Part shown: piece by piece, positions 42,801 to 55,140 of the stretch
Layout: each line of letters begins with the position of its first letter
How positions within the stretch are numbered: position 1 is the stretch's first letter
Assembly (NCBI RefSeq): GCF_033958435.1
Contig: NC_134137.1
Coordinates: 250,774,501-250,838,500 of the forward strand
Source of the DNA: Carettochelys insculpta
Lineage: Eukaryota > Chordata > Testudines > Carettochelyidae
Reading direction: 5' to 3'
DNA: 64,000 nucleotides
Notes under the pieces: model-generated
Told to the model about the DNA's origin: nothing
Seen by the model: only the letters and a program-made list of their open reading frames with translations
The model's database searches: none
Position numbers and translations under genes: made by a program

Positions 42801-44551
42801 TTTTCTGTCTCCTCGCATCACTACTGGAGGGTTCTGCTGCTGGCCAGATCCTTACTCTCCAGCAGCTTGTCCACCAGTGGTTAGTGGGTGGGGGTCCAGT
42901 GGCCAGTGATAGGGGTAGCTGGGCAAGGCAGGTGACGGGGCGAAGGTGCATGGTCAGCCGCTCCCCTGGTGGTCCATCAGCACAGCACCTATAGTGTGCT
43001 GGCTGTGAGCCAACCGCCTCTGTCCCCTCCCCATCCCATTTCTAGCTGTCACCAGCTGCAGTGGTTGGTGAGTGTGGGCAGGTGCCAGGCAGGAGCTGGT
43101 TACAAGTCACCTTGGCTGCACTTCCATCATCCCTTTACATGCTTCTCTTCTCACTGCCCTCTCCCTGCTTTGCCTATTCAAACCCCACCCCCAAACTCCA
43201 CTACCCCTCCATATCTCCCTGGGTGGGGTACATTCCACTCCCCATGCTGTGCAGAGACCCAGCCACTGATTGGAGCACCAAGCTCACCAACAGCCTGACC
43301 TTTTCTGGCTAGACCAGTGTTCATGGACAGCTCAGGACCCTCTTGCCTGGTGCTGGCCAGGAAGAGCCAAGCCCTTCGTGCACTAAAGCCCCACACAGAT
43401 CTGACATCGGGGAGCCTCTCTGCATTGCACCTGAGCTCTGGAGGAGCAGAAGTGGAGAAACAATTTCCAGCCTGTTCACACACTCAACCTGCAGGCTCCA
43501 CTGCAGCAACATCTTCACCTGCCCTTTGTCTCCCAGCCCTGGGTTGTCCTTTAATCCCGAGGCATCTACTGCTGAGCCTCCTCTCTGGCCGGGTTTGCTG
43601 AATCTCCTGCAGTCAAGGTCCTTGAGCGCTAGTGCATACCATCATTGGGGTTTAACCCCTTCCTGCACACACTGCAGCCAGGGGACAGGAGGTGTCTGGG
43701 TTATGTTGGTGGCTAGCAGCAGCCTGGAGATGTTAGCTACCTTCTGACATCATGTGGGCAGGAAGAGACAAGCTGCTTTCAGCCACATGGGAGAGCAACA
43801 GCTGGGGGAAAAGAGACAAGCTCTGCCAGACCCTCTCTGTCCCCACTCCCATGCCTTCTCTGCAGCTGGAAGCAGATCCCATGCCATCAGTCCCAGGCAG
43901 TGCCAAAAGGCTGCTGCTGGCCACTTTCTGGTGCGAACCTTGGCAGAAATCTGGGGAAGGGTGCATATGACCTGGCATTCCCCCTGCCCCCATGTTGCCC
44001 CAGGACGATGCTGTGTTTGCTGTCAGGAAAGGCAGGTCCTTCCATGGAGCCCAGCCACATGTGGAGGGTAGAGAGTCTCAGGCAGCAAACGGTGGGTCAG
44101 TCAGTCACCCTGCACCCCTGAGAGAGGGTTATGGGAGTGTTTGTGTGTCACGTCTCCTTGTTTGAACCCTAAAGCCTTAAAAATAAAAAGAAACCAACTA
44201 CACATGTTTTCTTTGTAACAGGAGCTTGTCAACTTTGTGTTAATTTGAATGTTTGTACTATTGATTGCCCTTGAACTCGCTTGAATACAAATAATTGTAG
44301 CAGCTTTCCTGCACTCAACCTAGGGAAATACAGCATGGTGCTTGGGCCAAGGGGCTATTTAATTGCTGTGTCAGACCTCTGAGCTCGGGGTAGGACCTAG
44401 GTCCTAAGACCCTGCCTGGTGGTAGGATCCTAGAAACAGAAATCTACATAGCAGTAAACTAGGCCCGGAATCCGATCCCAGGGAGTGCAAATCAGCTGGC
44501 ATGGGTCAGCTGCAGGTTTGCATTTGTTGTGTAGATATACCCTTATGCTAT
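42801..44551. other. unannotated GC-richer region
   Basis: Base composition is more GC-rich than the surroundings between about 42830 and 44110. Many overlapping open frames of 60-134 codons occur on both strands, but none shows domain motifs, consistent codon use or splice-site logic. It may be the interior of an unrecognised non-autonomous transposon. A terminus-like 'gtgtagatatacccttat' lies at 44530-44547. Confidence 0.35.
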
Positions 44552-44977
44552 GGCTACTACACTAGAGGGTTTGGTCGGCAAAACAAAACCCAGGGAGCGT
44601 CCAAATTTCCAAGGAGTTCTGTTGGCAGTAAATTGACAGTACGCAGCACTTTTGTCGACAGCTGTACCCCGATCCCTACAAGGAAAAGCACCTCTTTTGA
44701 GCAAGATCTATCAACAGAAAGCCAGACTGGATGTTCTGGGTAGCCCTCTGCTGACAGACAGGGCTTCTGGGACACTGGGCAGCCCTGTCTGCTCTGCTTC
44801 CAGTTGGCTGTTTTGCTGATAGAGTGGCTGGACAGTCCAGCTGCTCTCTGTTGACAGAACAGATCTGTTTTGCAATCTGCTTGGCTATTTGGCCATGATC
44901 TGTCGACAGAAGTTTTGTCAGAAGATATCTTCTGACGAAAACTTCTGTTGACAAATCTCTGTAATCTAGACACAGCC
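44552..44977. mobile_element. Harbinger-type MITE, about 426 bp
   Basis: The left end 'ggctactacactagagggt' pairs with the inverted right end 'gtaatctagacacagcc'. 'gtcgaca'-type words sit near both ends ('ttgtcgacagctg', 'ctgtcgacagaag'), giving a fold-back structure. No clear 3-bp TSD is visible (TAT on the left, TTA on the right). Confidence 0.6.
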
Positions 44978-47976
44978 TTAGCATACAACACACGAGCACA
45001 TACTATGACTGACACCCCACAAGTTTGGTCTAAAACACTATGTAGACAAGTCTTTAGGGTCCTTTTATTTTTATCCCAGCCTTGCTTGTTGTTTCCTTCT
45101 CAATCATCACCTAGTTTTTTAATTTTTACTTATTTACTTATTTATTTATTTGGCAATTGAAGTAACATGTCTTGACTTTTTTTTGCATTGTTTTTTAACA
45201 CACAAAGCAGCAAGGTTTTATTTTCCTTATTTGTCATAACTCCAATGTTTTCATTCCAAACATGCATTCTCCACAACAACCTTGATTTAATATGAGGAAT
45301 AAAAGCAGTTTGTCTCATCATAAAAAGACATTGTATTTTCTATCCATCTTTTTAATTGCTTTTTTTGCAAATAACACTTTTCATTTAATTAATTGTATGC
45401 CGTAAGTGTGGTAGAGGAACACCTCATCAGCTAATGCTCTGTTTATGTGGCCATCTCTTACTTAGGAAGTGGAACCCAAAGGATACAAAGAACAATAAAA
45501 GCTGACTAAGTTGTGCAAAACCATATTTTCTTTTAACCAATTGTTCCAAGCAGCCATTACAAATGAACCACCTCACAAAACTCCATAAATTAAAAATATT
45601 ATGAAATGGCAGCAGGCCCAGCACAATAAAGCTATCTCCTGGGGCTAGAGAAATATGAAGAATCGGATTCTCAGCGGGTGTAGTGAATCAGCATAGGTAT
45701 TGAAGTCCTTGTAGCAATGCTTATTTAGAGCAACTGGGGCTCTGGCCCCACAAGTATCTGTGCTTGTTCTGTTTATGATTCTTGTGGCTACAATTTTGGC
45801 ATGCATAGACTTGGGATGCCCTGCTAGCTAGAACAGTGAGTTAACTGGATCAGACTTAGGTCTTGCTCTGTATATATGAAGATTGACTAGGCACTCCTTA
45901 AGCCAAAGTGCTAAGATGCAGTCTTAAGGTACATAACTGAGGGTTATTTATCATGTCGGTACTGCCTGAGGATTCACACAAAGCAGTCTAAACTAAAATC
46001 CTTTCTCAACGTACACTGCACTTACTAAAAAACTGGGTTGGGTTCTCTGGGAAGAAGTCTTTCCTTTGGGTCTTTCAAAACCCTTCTCAAGGAATCAGAA
46101 AGAGAGTTGGCTTGGAGGCCTTAGAGCACCAAAACAGCCTGAAGGCAGGTCTATGCTATAAATTTTCCATAACACTTTTTGTGAAGTTGCTCTAAGCCCA
46201 TGGGAGAGTGTTTTCTTCTCAGGTTCATATCTCCATCTCTGGGAGAGGTGTCATGGGAGTGCATAGGTCAGTATAACTACGTCACTAAGGAATGCAGGTT
46301 AGTCACACCCCTGAGAGACATAACTATAATGAAATAATTTTGTAGTGTGTACACTGGCTTAGTGTTCGCTTCCCTTTAACGCATTCAGAATTCACTGAGA
46401 ATGCTCTTTCTTTACCCAAACACAGTCACATCTTTCCTCCTACTCTCCATGGCAGAAAAGTGAAGATTCCTGTAGGTCATTCTGGGAGTTGCAAGTTTCA
46501 GACGCTTTGCACTGAAGAAAAACTGAGAGCAAACTTAGTGCAGAATAGCAACCAATCTTATTTGCATGCTGGTGAACAAAGGTGCTTTGGTTTCTCAAAA
46601 TATCATTGGTCATGCTTTGATTTGTCCACCTAAAAACAATTGCAAATTCAAACCAAGATGCTGTTTTAACCCCATTTCTGAAGCAGTGTATTGTTGATAT
46701 TCAGGTACCTGATATTGGCTTTGGATCATTTTTTCCTTGCACTCTTAGCAACTCAAAACTCACTTATTGGCTTTTTAATGTGGACAGTCATCTAATTAGA
46801 TAATTTAATGCAGTGTCCTTTGGGACTTATTTCTTCATAGTTTGCCATTGACTTCAGCTGAAGAAGGATCCATTCCATAATGTATAGTAATTCCAAGGGT
46901 GTTTAATTTGTAAAGTAATTTTACAAGGAATCATCCTTTTCAAAGGAGTTGCATGTCTTCCATTCTTCAGAAATCAGGCATCATTTGTCTCAAATTGGTG
47001 ACCTAAAAATTAATCACACTAAATCACAGACCTTATTAAAGGTCACTCACTATAGTTACTCTGCAAAATAACCAGGCTTTACTTGCAGTTTCAAAATTTA
47101 CATCTGATTTAATTGAAAAAAATAGTTTAGCTTAGATTTTATTATGGTTTACTTAATCCTGGCTGGGTAATATTCAGCAATGCTTGCTTTGCTGGGAGTG
47201 CCTGAAGGCAAAACGTTTCCTGCATTGTATTGCTTGGTCTGTTATTTCCTCTAGGAAAAATTAGTGTTGTGTTAAGTTACATCCTGAAGTGGGACACCTA
47301 CAAACTTGAACTCCGATCCATCCTGGCACCACGTGATTGCAACACAGGTGTTTCAGAAAAGAAAAAGTCCAGCATAGTTTAGACAGGGGAAGGAAGAACA
47401 ATATTGCAGATGTTTTCTTAAATGCAATACGAATTGGTGTCTTTAAATACCATTATATTTTTATAGATCAATTAATTTCAATCTGTTTAGCTATGGCTAG
47501 TTTAACTAAATCCCCCCATGTATTTTTAATAGTACATTACCTTCACTTACAGCTTTAATTAAATATTGTAGTGTTGTGTGCTGTGAAGCAGTGGGTCTGT
47601 TCCTCACTAGAGAGGAATGCATTTGAATGGTTGGTGAATAAGGTCCTACACCATACAAAATCACAAGGATTTTGGAGACTTTGGGTACCTTCCACACAAA
47701 AAAAAAAAGGGGGGGAAAGCAATGTATAGTGGGTGGTGCTGATTGCAGAAATGACCAGCCATTGGTTAACCCGAGACTGATAAATGGGATTATATGGTGT
47801 AGTGATGGTAAACCATTTGCAGTGGATGGTTGGTTGTATGTACATAAAAATCAGTCTGATTAGTTATCAGCAAGGCCATCCTTCTGTTTTCCTAATTCCC
47901 CAGGGTTGCCAGGAGGCATCTCATTTCAGTGTACATGAGCAGGGTCTGGATTTGTGATATTCTGGGGCATGTGTAA
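44978..47976. other. repeat-poor non-coding sequence
   Basis: A 3-kb AT-rich stretch without a gene. A possible decayed MITE lies at about 46143-46365 ('ggtctatgctataaattt' to 'gtgtgtacactggctta'), but it is too diverged to be firm. An (A)n(G)n tract lies at 47698-47716. Confidence 0.35.
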
Positions 47977-48195
47977 TGTAAGAACAACCATACTGGGTCA
48001 GACACAAGCTTTATCTAGCCCAATAGCCTGTCTTCCAGCAGGGGTCAGTGCCAGATGCTTTGCAGGGAATAACGGAACAGGGCCCTTCTTGAGTGATCCA
48101 TTGGCAGAAAGGGCAATCCTGAACTTGGAGTAGGGGGAACAGTAACAAGGATCTGTGAGACTGGAACCCTGGTCCATAGCACCTGGGACAGATGA
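47977..48195 (-). repeat. CR1/L3 LINE 3' end fragment
   Basis: Antisense tail 'gtaagaacaaccatactggg' and 'tcagacacaagctttatcta', then 'gcctgtcttccagcagggg', matching the PsLINE-like tail at 3901-4070. Confidence 0.75.
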
Positions 48196-48374
48196 CATTC
48201 CTTCATCATTGTCACCTGCAACTATGAATGTCCAAGCACGTTAAGGGTGAATGTTACCCTTCAGTGCTGGCCTACAGGGCATGTAAGCCCTTGTACTGCT
48301 ACCACGGAGGGGGATTCTCCTTTAGTTCCAGTGAAAGGCGCATGCCTTTCTGCAAGAGTAGTAGTCTCACCAAC

Positions 48375-48498
48375 GCAACCGGGTCTGTGCCCATGAAAGC
48401 TTATGCTCCAAAATATCTGTTAGTCTATAAGGTGCAAAGGGACTTCTTGTTGTTCTTGAAGCTACAGACTAACACGGCTACCTCTCTGATACATGAAG
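48375..48498 (+). mobile_element. PLE 3' tail fragment
   Basis: Sense tail of the subfamily with 'gcccatgaaagcttatgctc', 'aaaatatctgttagtctata' and the terminal 'cagactaacacggctacctc'. No inverted arm is present and no TSD is obvious. Confidence 0.75.
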
Positions 48499-48529
48499 TC
48501 TTGGGTGGCTCCAGGGTCAGCTGACCTCT

Positions 48530-48690
48530 CACAGACTCTGGGGTCAGAGGGGACCATCTTGTTCATCTAGTCTGACCTCCTGCATGTTGCAAGCCACAGA
48601 ACTTTGCCTTCCCATGTCTGTCAAAGACCCGTCACCTCTGGCTCAGTTACTGATGTCCTCAAATCACGATTCGAGTCCTGGTGGGTAAGA
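48530..48690 (-). repeat. CR1/L3-type LINE 3' end fragment
   Basis: It matches the segment at 365-500: 'catctagtctgacctcctgc', 'aagccacagaactttgcct' and 'ctctggctcagttactgat' occur in the same order. Confidence 0.5.
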
Positions 48691-49971
48691 CTGGCCATCA
48701 GGCTTTTTCAAAGTCTCTTGTTCTTTTTCTGACTCTGTTACCACCACTGTGCGAGGCACACACGCTAATGATACATACAACGGGGGGTCTAACCTGGGGG
48801 TAGAGTGGGGTTGAGCTGAAGATCAGTGCCATGAAAACCATTCTTACAGGCCAACGGGAGTGGAATGCCTGAATATTTTATGGGGGCACTTTTGAGATAT
48901 CAAGGTGTCCAATAGATTTCCACGCAGACCATCAGAACTACCTTTTCCCTTACCTCTAATACGCATGGTCAACAGACAGAATTAATTGTCTCTCCAAAAT
49001 GAAGACTACAAAAGTCTTAGAATCAGAAGGGCTTGAGTCCAACCTTCTAAACTTATGACACAGGCCTAGTGAGACAGCAGGATAAAATCAGTTTTTCCAG
49101 CAGCAGCTTAGAGGTACATTATGCACTGTTATTAAACAGTAATCAAGTCATTCAAATGCAATTTGATTTTTAATTAAATTATTTAAAAGAGGGCTATTTT
49201 AAGGGCACAGTTTTAATGAAATGCTACTTTCCATTGCTCTTTTATCAAGGCTTTCATCTGCAATATTTAATATGTTATGGTGCCGGGGGCACTGTATTAT
49301 CTCATCTGATATTGCCAATCTGATAAAAGGGCCCAGCTGTAATTTCTTCACACTGTAGGGTACAGAATTATTTGGTAATTTGTTAAGGGGAACATCGTGC
49401 TTTGAACATTCACATGAATAAAATAACACAAGTATTAGAAAATACAGCAACATTATAACAAATTTCCAACAAATTCAAGATTTTCAAAAGACAGTTCACT
49501 CAGATTTCAATTACTGAAGATTCTTTCTCCTCTACTTGTGATATTTGTGCTGCGTTCAGCTCAGGTGTGCAAATGGGTATCATACCCATAAAATCAAGTG
49601 GACTTGAATCCTCCTACAGCGAGGCTGAATCCATCCCATGTTATTTATTACAGGGTGGGATGACTCCACTTCATGCAGTCAAAAAAACCCTGTCCAGCCT
49701 TTTTCCTTACAACGTATGTATTCCTTGAGTTACAGTGCCACACCTGTCTTCAGCTCCTCAGAAAACCAGCAATGATGCAGTGCTTGTAGAGCAGTCCCTT
49801 CTTGGCTTGCTTGGGAGTACACATGTGACACTTCTTGGGCACCTAGGTCTGTAAGGCACCTAGGTCTGTAAGCCACCTGGTTGCTTCCAGCATGACAAGT
49901 CTTGTTGGAACTAGTTGGGTGTTAGGTCCCCAAAACAACTATACCAGCAGCCACTCTCCTCTGAGCTGTAT
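48691..49971. other. repeat-poor sequence, possible conserved element near 49100-49450
   Basis: No gene is visible. The part at 49100-49460 is AT-rich with homeobox-type 'ttaattaaatt' and lacks transposon words. That makes it a candidate for conserved non-coding function, which cannot be tested here. Confidence 0.3.
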
Positions 49972-50065
49972 CATCTCGGTCTTATGCATGAAAGCTCATT
50001 TCCTAATAAATGAATTTGTTAGCCGTTAAGGTTCCACAGGACTGCTTGTTGTGTGTGGAGCTACA
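49972..50065 (+). repeat. PLE 3' tail fragment
   Basis: Sense tail: 'tcttatgcatgaaagctcat', 'ttcctaataaatgaatttgt' and 'ccacaggactgcttgttg'. This is a different subfamily from 48375-48498 and closer to the arm at 7990-8096. Confidence 0.65.
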
Positions 50066-50386
50066 GACCAAGCCCTATCCCAGCCCTTGAGTCTTTTCAA
50101 AGTGTTCCCCTGTGACATGTATTGACTAGTCGCTGGATATGCACAGAAATCCCAGATTACCCATTCCCAAAGTGCATCACAATTTGCCATTTTTACTTTA
50201 ACCTTGCCCTCTCCTTTTCACACACGTTTGAGTTCAGTTATGAAAAAAGGATATTTATCTACGAAGGAATAGAGATTCAAGCAAAAACCAGAGTGAGAGA
50301 TGGAACCAATGGGTACGTGTAAAACAAAGTCATAACACACTTTCTTGAGACAAATCTTCACACGTCGTTCCCTTATCCCTTTAGAA

Positions 50387-51063
50387 CAGTGCACGCTGCT
50401 CAGTAACCCTTATCACCTCATGGCACACTTCAGCATTCGTTATAATTTCACGGCACACCCGATATATAGAACCAATTCCCTCCCCCAGAGCCAGGCACCC
50501 CCAGCTCCCCACTCTAACCCATTCCCCCTTCCCTCCCCCAGAGCCAGGCACCCCCAGCTCCCCACTCTAACCCATTCCCCCTTCCCTCCCCCAGAGTCAG
50601 GCACCCCCAGCTCCCCACTCTAATCCATTCGCCCTTCCCTCCCCCAGAGCCAGGCACCCCCAGCTCCCCACTCTAACCCATTCCCCCTTCCCTCCCCCAG
50701 AGCCAGGTACCATCAGCTCCCCACTCTAACCCATTCCCCCTTCCCTCCCCCAGAGCCAGGTACCATCAGCTCCCCACTCTAACCCAATCCCTTATCCCTC
50801 CCCCAGAGCCAGGCACCCCCAGCTCCCCACTCTAACCCAATCCTCCCCGCATCCCCCAGAGCCAGTTACCTTCAGCCCTCGCCTCCCCCGTTCTAACTTG
50901 ATACCAGCAACTCACCAGAGCTGCTACCGCTGCCCCAGAGCCATTGCCACTTCTCCTACCAAGTGGCGGGGCGCGTGCACAGGGTGGCGGATGGCACTCC
51001 CAGTGCACAGCTGTGGGGCACACTAAGTACCTCGTGCCACAGTACGCTGATTGAGGAGCACTG
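50387..51063. mobile_element. non-autonomous hAT element with internal minisatellite, 677 bp
   Basis: The left end 'cagtgcacgctgctcagtaa' is matched by the inverted right end '(ctga)ttgaggagcactg'. Just inside each end lie 'catggcacac' and 'gtgccacag'. Octamers CTTTAGAA (50379-50386) and CTCTAGAA (51064-51071) differ at one position, as expected for a hAT TSD. Over half of the element is a 53-bp tandem array. Confidence 0.8.
50478..50872. repeat. minisatellite, 53-bp unit, about 7.5 copies
   Basis: Units start near 50478, 50531, 50584, 50637, 50690, 50743 and 50796, with a partial unit near 50849. Each contains 'cctcccccagagccaggcac' and 'agctccccactctaaccca'. The spacing is 53 bp. Two adjacent units share the variant 'ggtaccatcagc', which suggests local duplication. 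Confidence 0.95.
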
Positions 51064-51071
51064 CTCTAGAA

Positions 51072-51832
51072 GACAGTTTACCCCCAGTTCTCTCCCTAGT
51101 GTAGTCAGCCAGTCTGGTTTTGAGACCCTTCTCAAGATCAAGCCTCCTGGCAGTCTGTCCTTGTAGACTGAAGGAATAACTAACTGGTGGCTCACATGCA
51201 GCCCCTCAGAATATTCTTCCAAACCATTGTTTTTGTTTGCAAACAGGATATGTAAATAGGCTGCCCTCCATTTTAAAGCTTGCAATACTTCATTTACATG
51301 TAGCTAGCAAGAGAAATGTTTCTCACCTGCTATCTTATGGAACCATTTTAGGACATGTCACCTGACATGCTTTAAGAACATATTTTTGTATCGATATATA
51401 ATTCCCTACATGCACCTCACAATAATTAAGAGGAGCACTATGACATGAGTTGCCATTAGAGACTCTCTGATGAACTAGAATGTAAACGCTAGAGTCAGAG
51501 GTTTGCTGTAATCCTTATGTACCCCTTATACCCTCTACCATTTGGCATTGAGAGGTCATTGGGTCACAGCATGAATTCCCTATCTCATTGGCTTGTTGCG
51601 TTTCAGAGTGAATAAAGCCTGAATTCAGCAAATATTAATTCTCAGCAATAGTTCTACCTGAACGCAATGTCAGAGAGTGAGAAATAGGGTAATCCAGAAC
51701 CAAATAAACATGCTTAAAAGATTTGCTGCGTTTTTTTTTTCTGAGCTGAACCAGAAGATGTTTAAAGAGATGGGTTTCCCCTATGTGCTTTGGATTCTTC
51801 AACAACAGGAAGCTGAATGTTAACACCTCCCA
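51072..51832. other. unannotated non-coding sequence
   Basis: I see no gene or transposon end. Confidence 0.4.
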
Positions 51833-52138
51833 GGCTACGTTTACACTGTGGAGCTATTTCAAGATATTGAGGTATTCCAAAAGAGTAACTCCATGTCTAG
51901 GAAATGCACCTGTTTTTTTGAAATTCTAGGCATGCTATTTCAGTATCCCGCTACCTCTCATTGCGGGAGGAATAAGGGATGCCTTGAAATAGCTCGGTAT
52001 TTCGAAATTTGGCACTGTGTAGACAGAGCCAGATCCCAAAACAGCCTATTTTGGAATTGACTCAAAACAGGATATGCAATTTGCATGGCACAAATTGCAT
52101 ATCTTATTTCAAGGTAAGGGCACAGTGTAAACACAGCC
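51833..52138. mobile_element. Harbinger-type MITE, about 306 bp
   Basis: The left end 'ggctacgtttacactgtg' and the inverted right end 'cacagtgtaaacacagcc' pair almost perfectly. The interior holds 'tatttcgaaatttgg' and 'atttcaag' words. The TSD is unclear. It is more AT-decayed than the 682-bp family. Confidence 0.75.
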
Positions 52139-52619
52139 CAAGAGGAACTGGGGTCATCACAAGTGTGAATTAGTCTCATTGAAGTAAATGGGAATTACTC
52201 AAACCAGGCTTGATCCTGCAAGTTCCTAAGCACTCTTTCTAGCTATACTGTAGTGCTCTCAGTCAAATATACTTTCGCAATTTCTGCAAATTTTTCATAT
52301 GCTGGGGTGCATATGTGATATGCATTTAAAAGAAAAATATAATTGCAGTTGAGTGCAAGCCTCTGGGTAGGAATCACATAGATGGAGTCACATTCAGAAT
52401 TCAAATAGGAGCAGTCACTTTGCCTCTTATGCCTTTTAAAAAGATCTTGCATATGTGCATTCCATTTGGTAAAAATACATGCCACTTTCTGGCCTTTCAT
52501 GGTTTCCACGCTCCCTTTTTAATGAACGCCTGCATTCTGCTATCCCCTCAAACAACAGCAGTCGATTTGCCTGCACACCTGGCTTTCCATTCCTTTTGAG
52601 AAACCAACCTATTCTCTTT
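52139..52619. other. unannotated non-coding sequence
   Basis: Nothing recognisable, apart from a short 'cttgatcctgcaag' word near 52209 shared with old dispersed repeats. Confidence 0.35.
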
Positions 52620-52817
52620 GGTTGCTTCTACACTGGCCCCTCCCTTTTGGAAGTGGCAGTAATGAGGGAGCTCAGAAGATGCTAATAATGGTGACCGCGC
52701 GCAATTCAAAAGTGCCGCTTTTGGAATGCATGCTGCCTGTGTAGACGGAGGCCTTTCGAAACGACCCCCAGACTTGGGAAGCCCCTTCTCCCTACAGGAT
52801 CCAGTGTAGAAGCAGCC
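52620..52817. mobile_element. short Harbinger-like MITE, about 198 bp
   Basis: The left end 'ggttgcttctacactggccc' pairs with the inverted right end '(gga)tccagtgtagaagcagcc'. CpG words ('gaccgcgcgcaa', 'cctttcgaaacgacc') lie inside. No clear TSD. Confidence 0.7.
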
Positions 52818-54150
52818 TCTGTGTTCTATTCTGGCTACCAGCAAAATGTTAGTATGTACAGGGAGTTGCTAAATGGTGGCACCATAAAAACAGGAGGCAT
52901 TGCCTTACATTAAAAATAGTAAATAATGGTTACCAATTACACAAGTCTCTCACTGTAAGCCAATTTTGTAAAGCTTATTAATGCCAGCCATTCACTTCTT
53001 CGTGATGTAATCTGGTACCCACCATTCTCTTCCTTGCTGTAGAATGTCACAACACTAATTTTTAGTAATTGCTGAGCATTGTGAAATTGTCTGTATAATG
53101 CATCAAAAATTCAAATATATACAAGAACTGTTTGTAGAGGGCTCGATTTACACAGTTGTGTCTTCAGTTTTTATTTTATTTGTTTATTTTGCTACTCCTG
53201 TTATATGAAGCAGCCATAGAGTTCACTTAATCAAAATCTTACTTGATGCTTAATGCAGCCCAATTCCCCCAAAAGACTGCAGCAGTTTACGCCATTCTGG
53301 CAATAAAAAGCAACCAGAGCATTCTGCTGACTCTCTTTCACTGAAGTATATTGAGTATCAAGTTAGATTGTAGAAAAGTCCTACAAATTAGAATTTTTTT
53401 CATTTTATTGTTTTTAATTACCAGGCACAAAAGACTTACAGAACCTTCTGTGCTGGTAATGATTCACAGCTTCAACAAAAAATATACTAGTATGACTTCT
53501 TCATAGGATTGGATCTGAAAGAAAAAGTAATTATTTTTTCTGGTAGATCCTTTCTTCTCTTTCAATCCCATTGGGTATCCTTTCTTTCTTCCCTTCTACT
53601 TATAGTCTTTGACTTCATGCTAGGAGAAGTGGGGTGAGGCAGGGTAGAAGAGGACCTCAATGGGGGACATGTGACTTGTTTTATCAAATATTTAATGTAT
53701 TGAAGTTTAAGACCTGCTGGAGACTGAGAATCTAACAGATTTATAAGGTAGTGGACTCTCAGAGTTTTTTTCCAGGGATCAGTAAGGAATCCCAACCCTA
53801 TCCTCTGTTTAAACTTCTGTTTTTTCTCATCTTACAAGGTATGTTGTGTCTGTTTCCTTGTCACCAGGCTCATAGTATGATTTGATTATTTTATTTGTAC
53901 CATGACTGTTTTAGAAGTATAACAAAAATTCAGTAAAATGAGACTGTAAAGAAGGAGATGTCTGTGGCTGCAGAAATCTTGGGGCTCAAAGCAAAGAGAA
54001 ATATTGTGGTGTCATCATTCTCCCTCAATGGAGCATGATAATTACTTGCATAATTTACACTGTGTGAAATATCCATTATGGTGGCAAGTGGACTTGTTGA
54101 CATGAAATATAATTTCCTTCAAGGAAAGGCGCAGCATTAGATTCGATTTT
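52818..54150. other. repeat-poor AT-rich sequence
   Basis: No gene or transposon terminus is visible. Confidence 0.4.
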
Positions 54151-54163
54151 TAATAACTTCAAA

Positions 54164-55127
54164 AACAAGAAGTCCTGTGGCACCTTCGAGACTAACCGAT
54201 ATTTTTGAGCGTAAGCTTTCGTGGGCAAAGACCCGCTTTGTCAGATTCATGAGTGGAGGGGTGGGGGGTGGTTTCAGAGGAGGATTTAAAGAGGTGGGTC
54301 TCAGTAAAGGGGAGGGCCAGAGCTGACAAGGTCTATTCAGTCAGAGTGGAAATGGCCCATTATCAGTAGTATACATCAAGAGAGGAGAAAACGAGTCACA
54401 TTAGTCAGGAAGGATGTGGCCCACTGTCAGATCCTCATGTGGAGGTGTGAACATCAAGAGCAGAGAAATTGCTTTTGTAATGGGCCAACTACTCCCAGTC
54501 TCTGTTTAATCCTTGGTTGATGGAGTCAAATTTGCAAATGAAGTGCAGCTCAGAGATTTCTCTCTCCATTCTGTTTTTGAAATTTTTTTGTTGTAGGACT
54601 GCTACTTTTAAATGTGTTACTGAGTGTCCAGGGAGATTCAAGTGTTATCCTACAGGTTTTTGTATGTTACCATTCCTGATATCTGATTTATGTCCATTTG
54701 TTCTTTTATGTAGAGATTGTCCAGTTTGGCCAATGTAAATTGCAGTGGGGCATTGCTGGCACATGATGGCATATATTATATTAGTAGATGTGAAGGTGAA
54801 AGAGCCCCTGATGGTGTGGTTGATGTTAGGTCCTGTGATGATATTGGTGTAGATATGTGAGCAGAATTGGCAGCAAAGTTTGTTGCAGGGATTGGTTCCA
54901 TGTTTAGAGTTACTGAATAGACCTTGTCAGCTCTGGCCTTCCCCTTTACAGAGACCCCCGCTCTTTCAACCATCTTCTGAAACCCCCCTGCCCACTACTC
55001 ATACATCTGATGAAGAGCGTCTTTGCCCATGAAAGCTTATGCTCCAACATATCTGTTAGTCTAGTCTATAAGGTGCTGCAGGACTTCTTGTTGTTTTTGG
55101 AGATACAATCTAACACAGCTACCTCTC
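54164..55127. mobile_element. inverted (head-to-head) PLE insertion, 13-bp TSD
   Basis: The left arm (54164-about 54908) is antisense and includes the 3' tail plus the end of the endonuclease domain. The right arm (about 54909-55127) is sense and holds only the 3' region and tail. Both arms share 'tagaccttgtcagctctggc' and 'aaagcttatgctcc'-type words in opposite orientation. TAATAACTTCAAA is found at 54151-54163 and 55128-55140. The arms differ in length, so the two 5' truncation points differ. This is a different PLE subfamily from 57017-62183. Confidence 0.93.
54486..54905 (-). pseudogene. PLE GIY-YIG endonuclease, C-terminal fragment
   Basis: The minus strand encodes 'HLKVAVLQQKNFKNRMER' and 'LHFICKFDSIN', and upstream a 'YIGQTGQSL'-type segment and the Cys-bearing 'NPCNK' block. 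This is the same order as the intact domain at 61235-62014. The catalytic GIY-YIG part is included, but the frame is broken and the reverse transcriptase is absent because of 5' truncation. Confidence 0.75.
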
Positions 55128-55140
55128 TAATAACTTCAAA

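Noticed and set aside
42800..44170. A host gene suggested by many open frames in a GC-richer stretch
   Set aside because: Open frames occur on both strands in several phases, with no conserved motif, no consistent splice sites and no start context that stands out.
50478..50872. CRISPR-like array
   Set aside because: The repeats are adjoining 53-bp units without distinct spacers, in a vertebrate transposon. It is a minisatellite.
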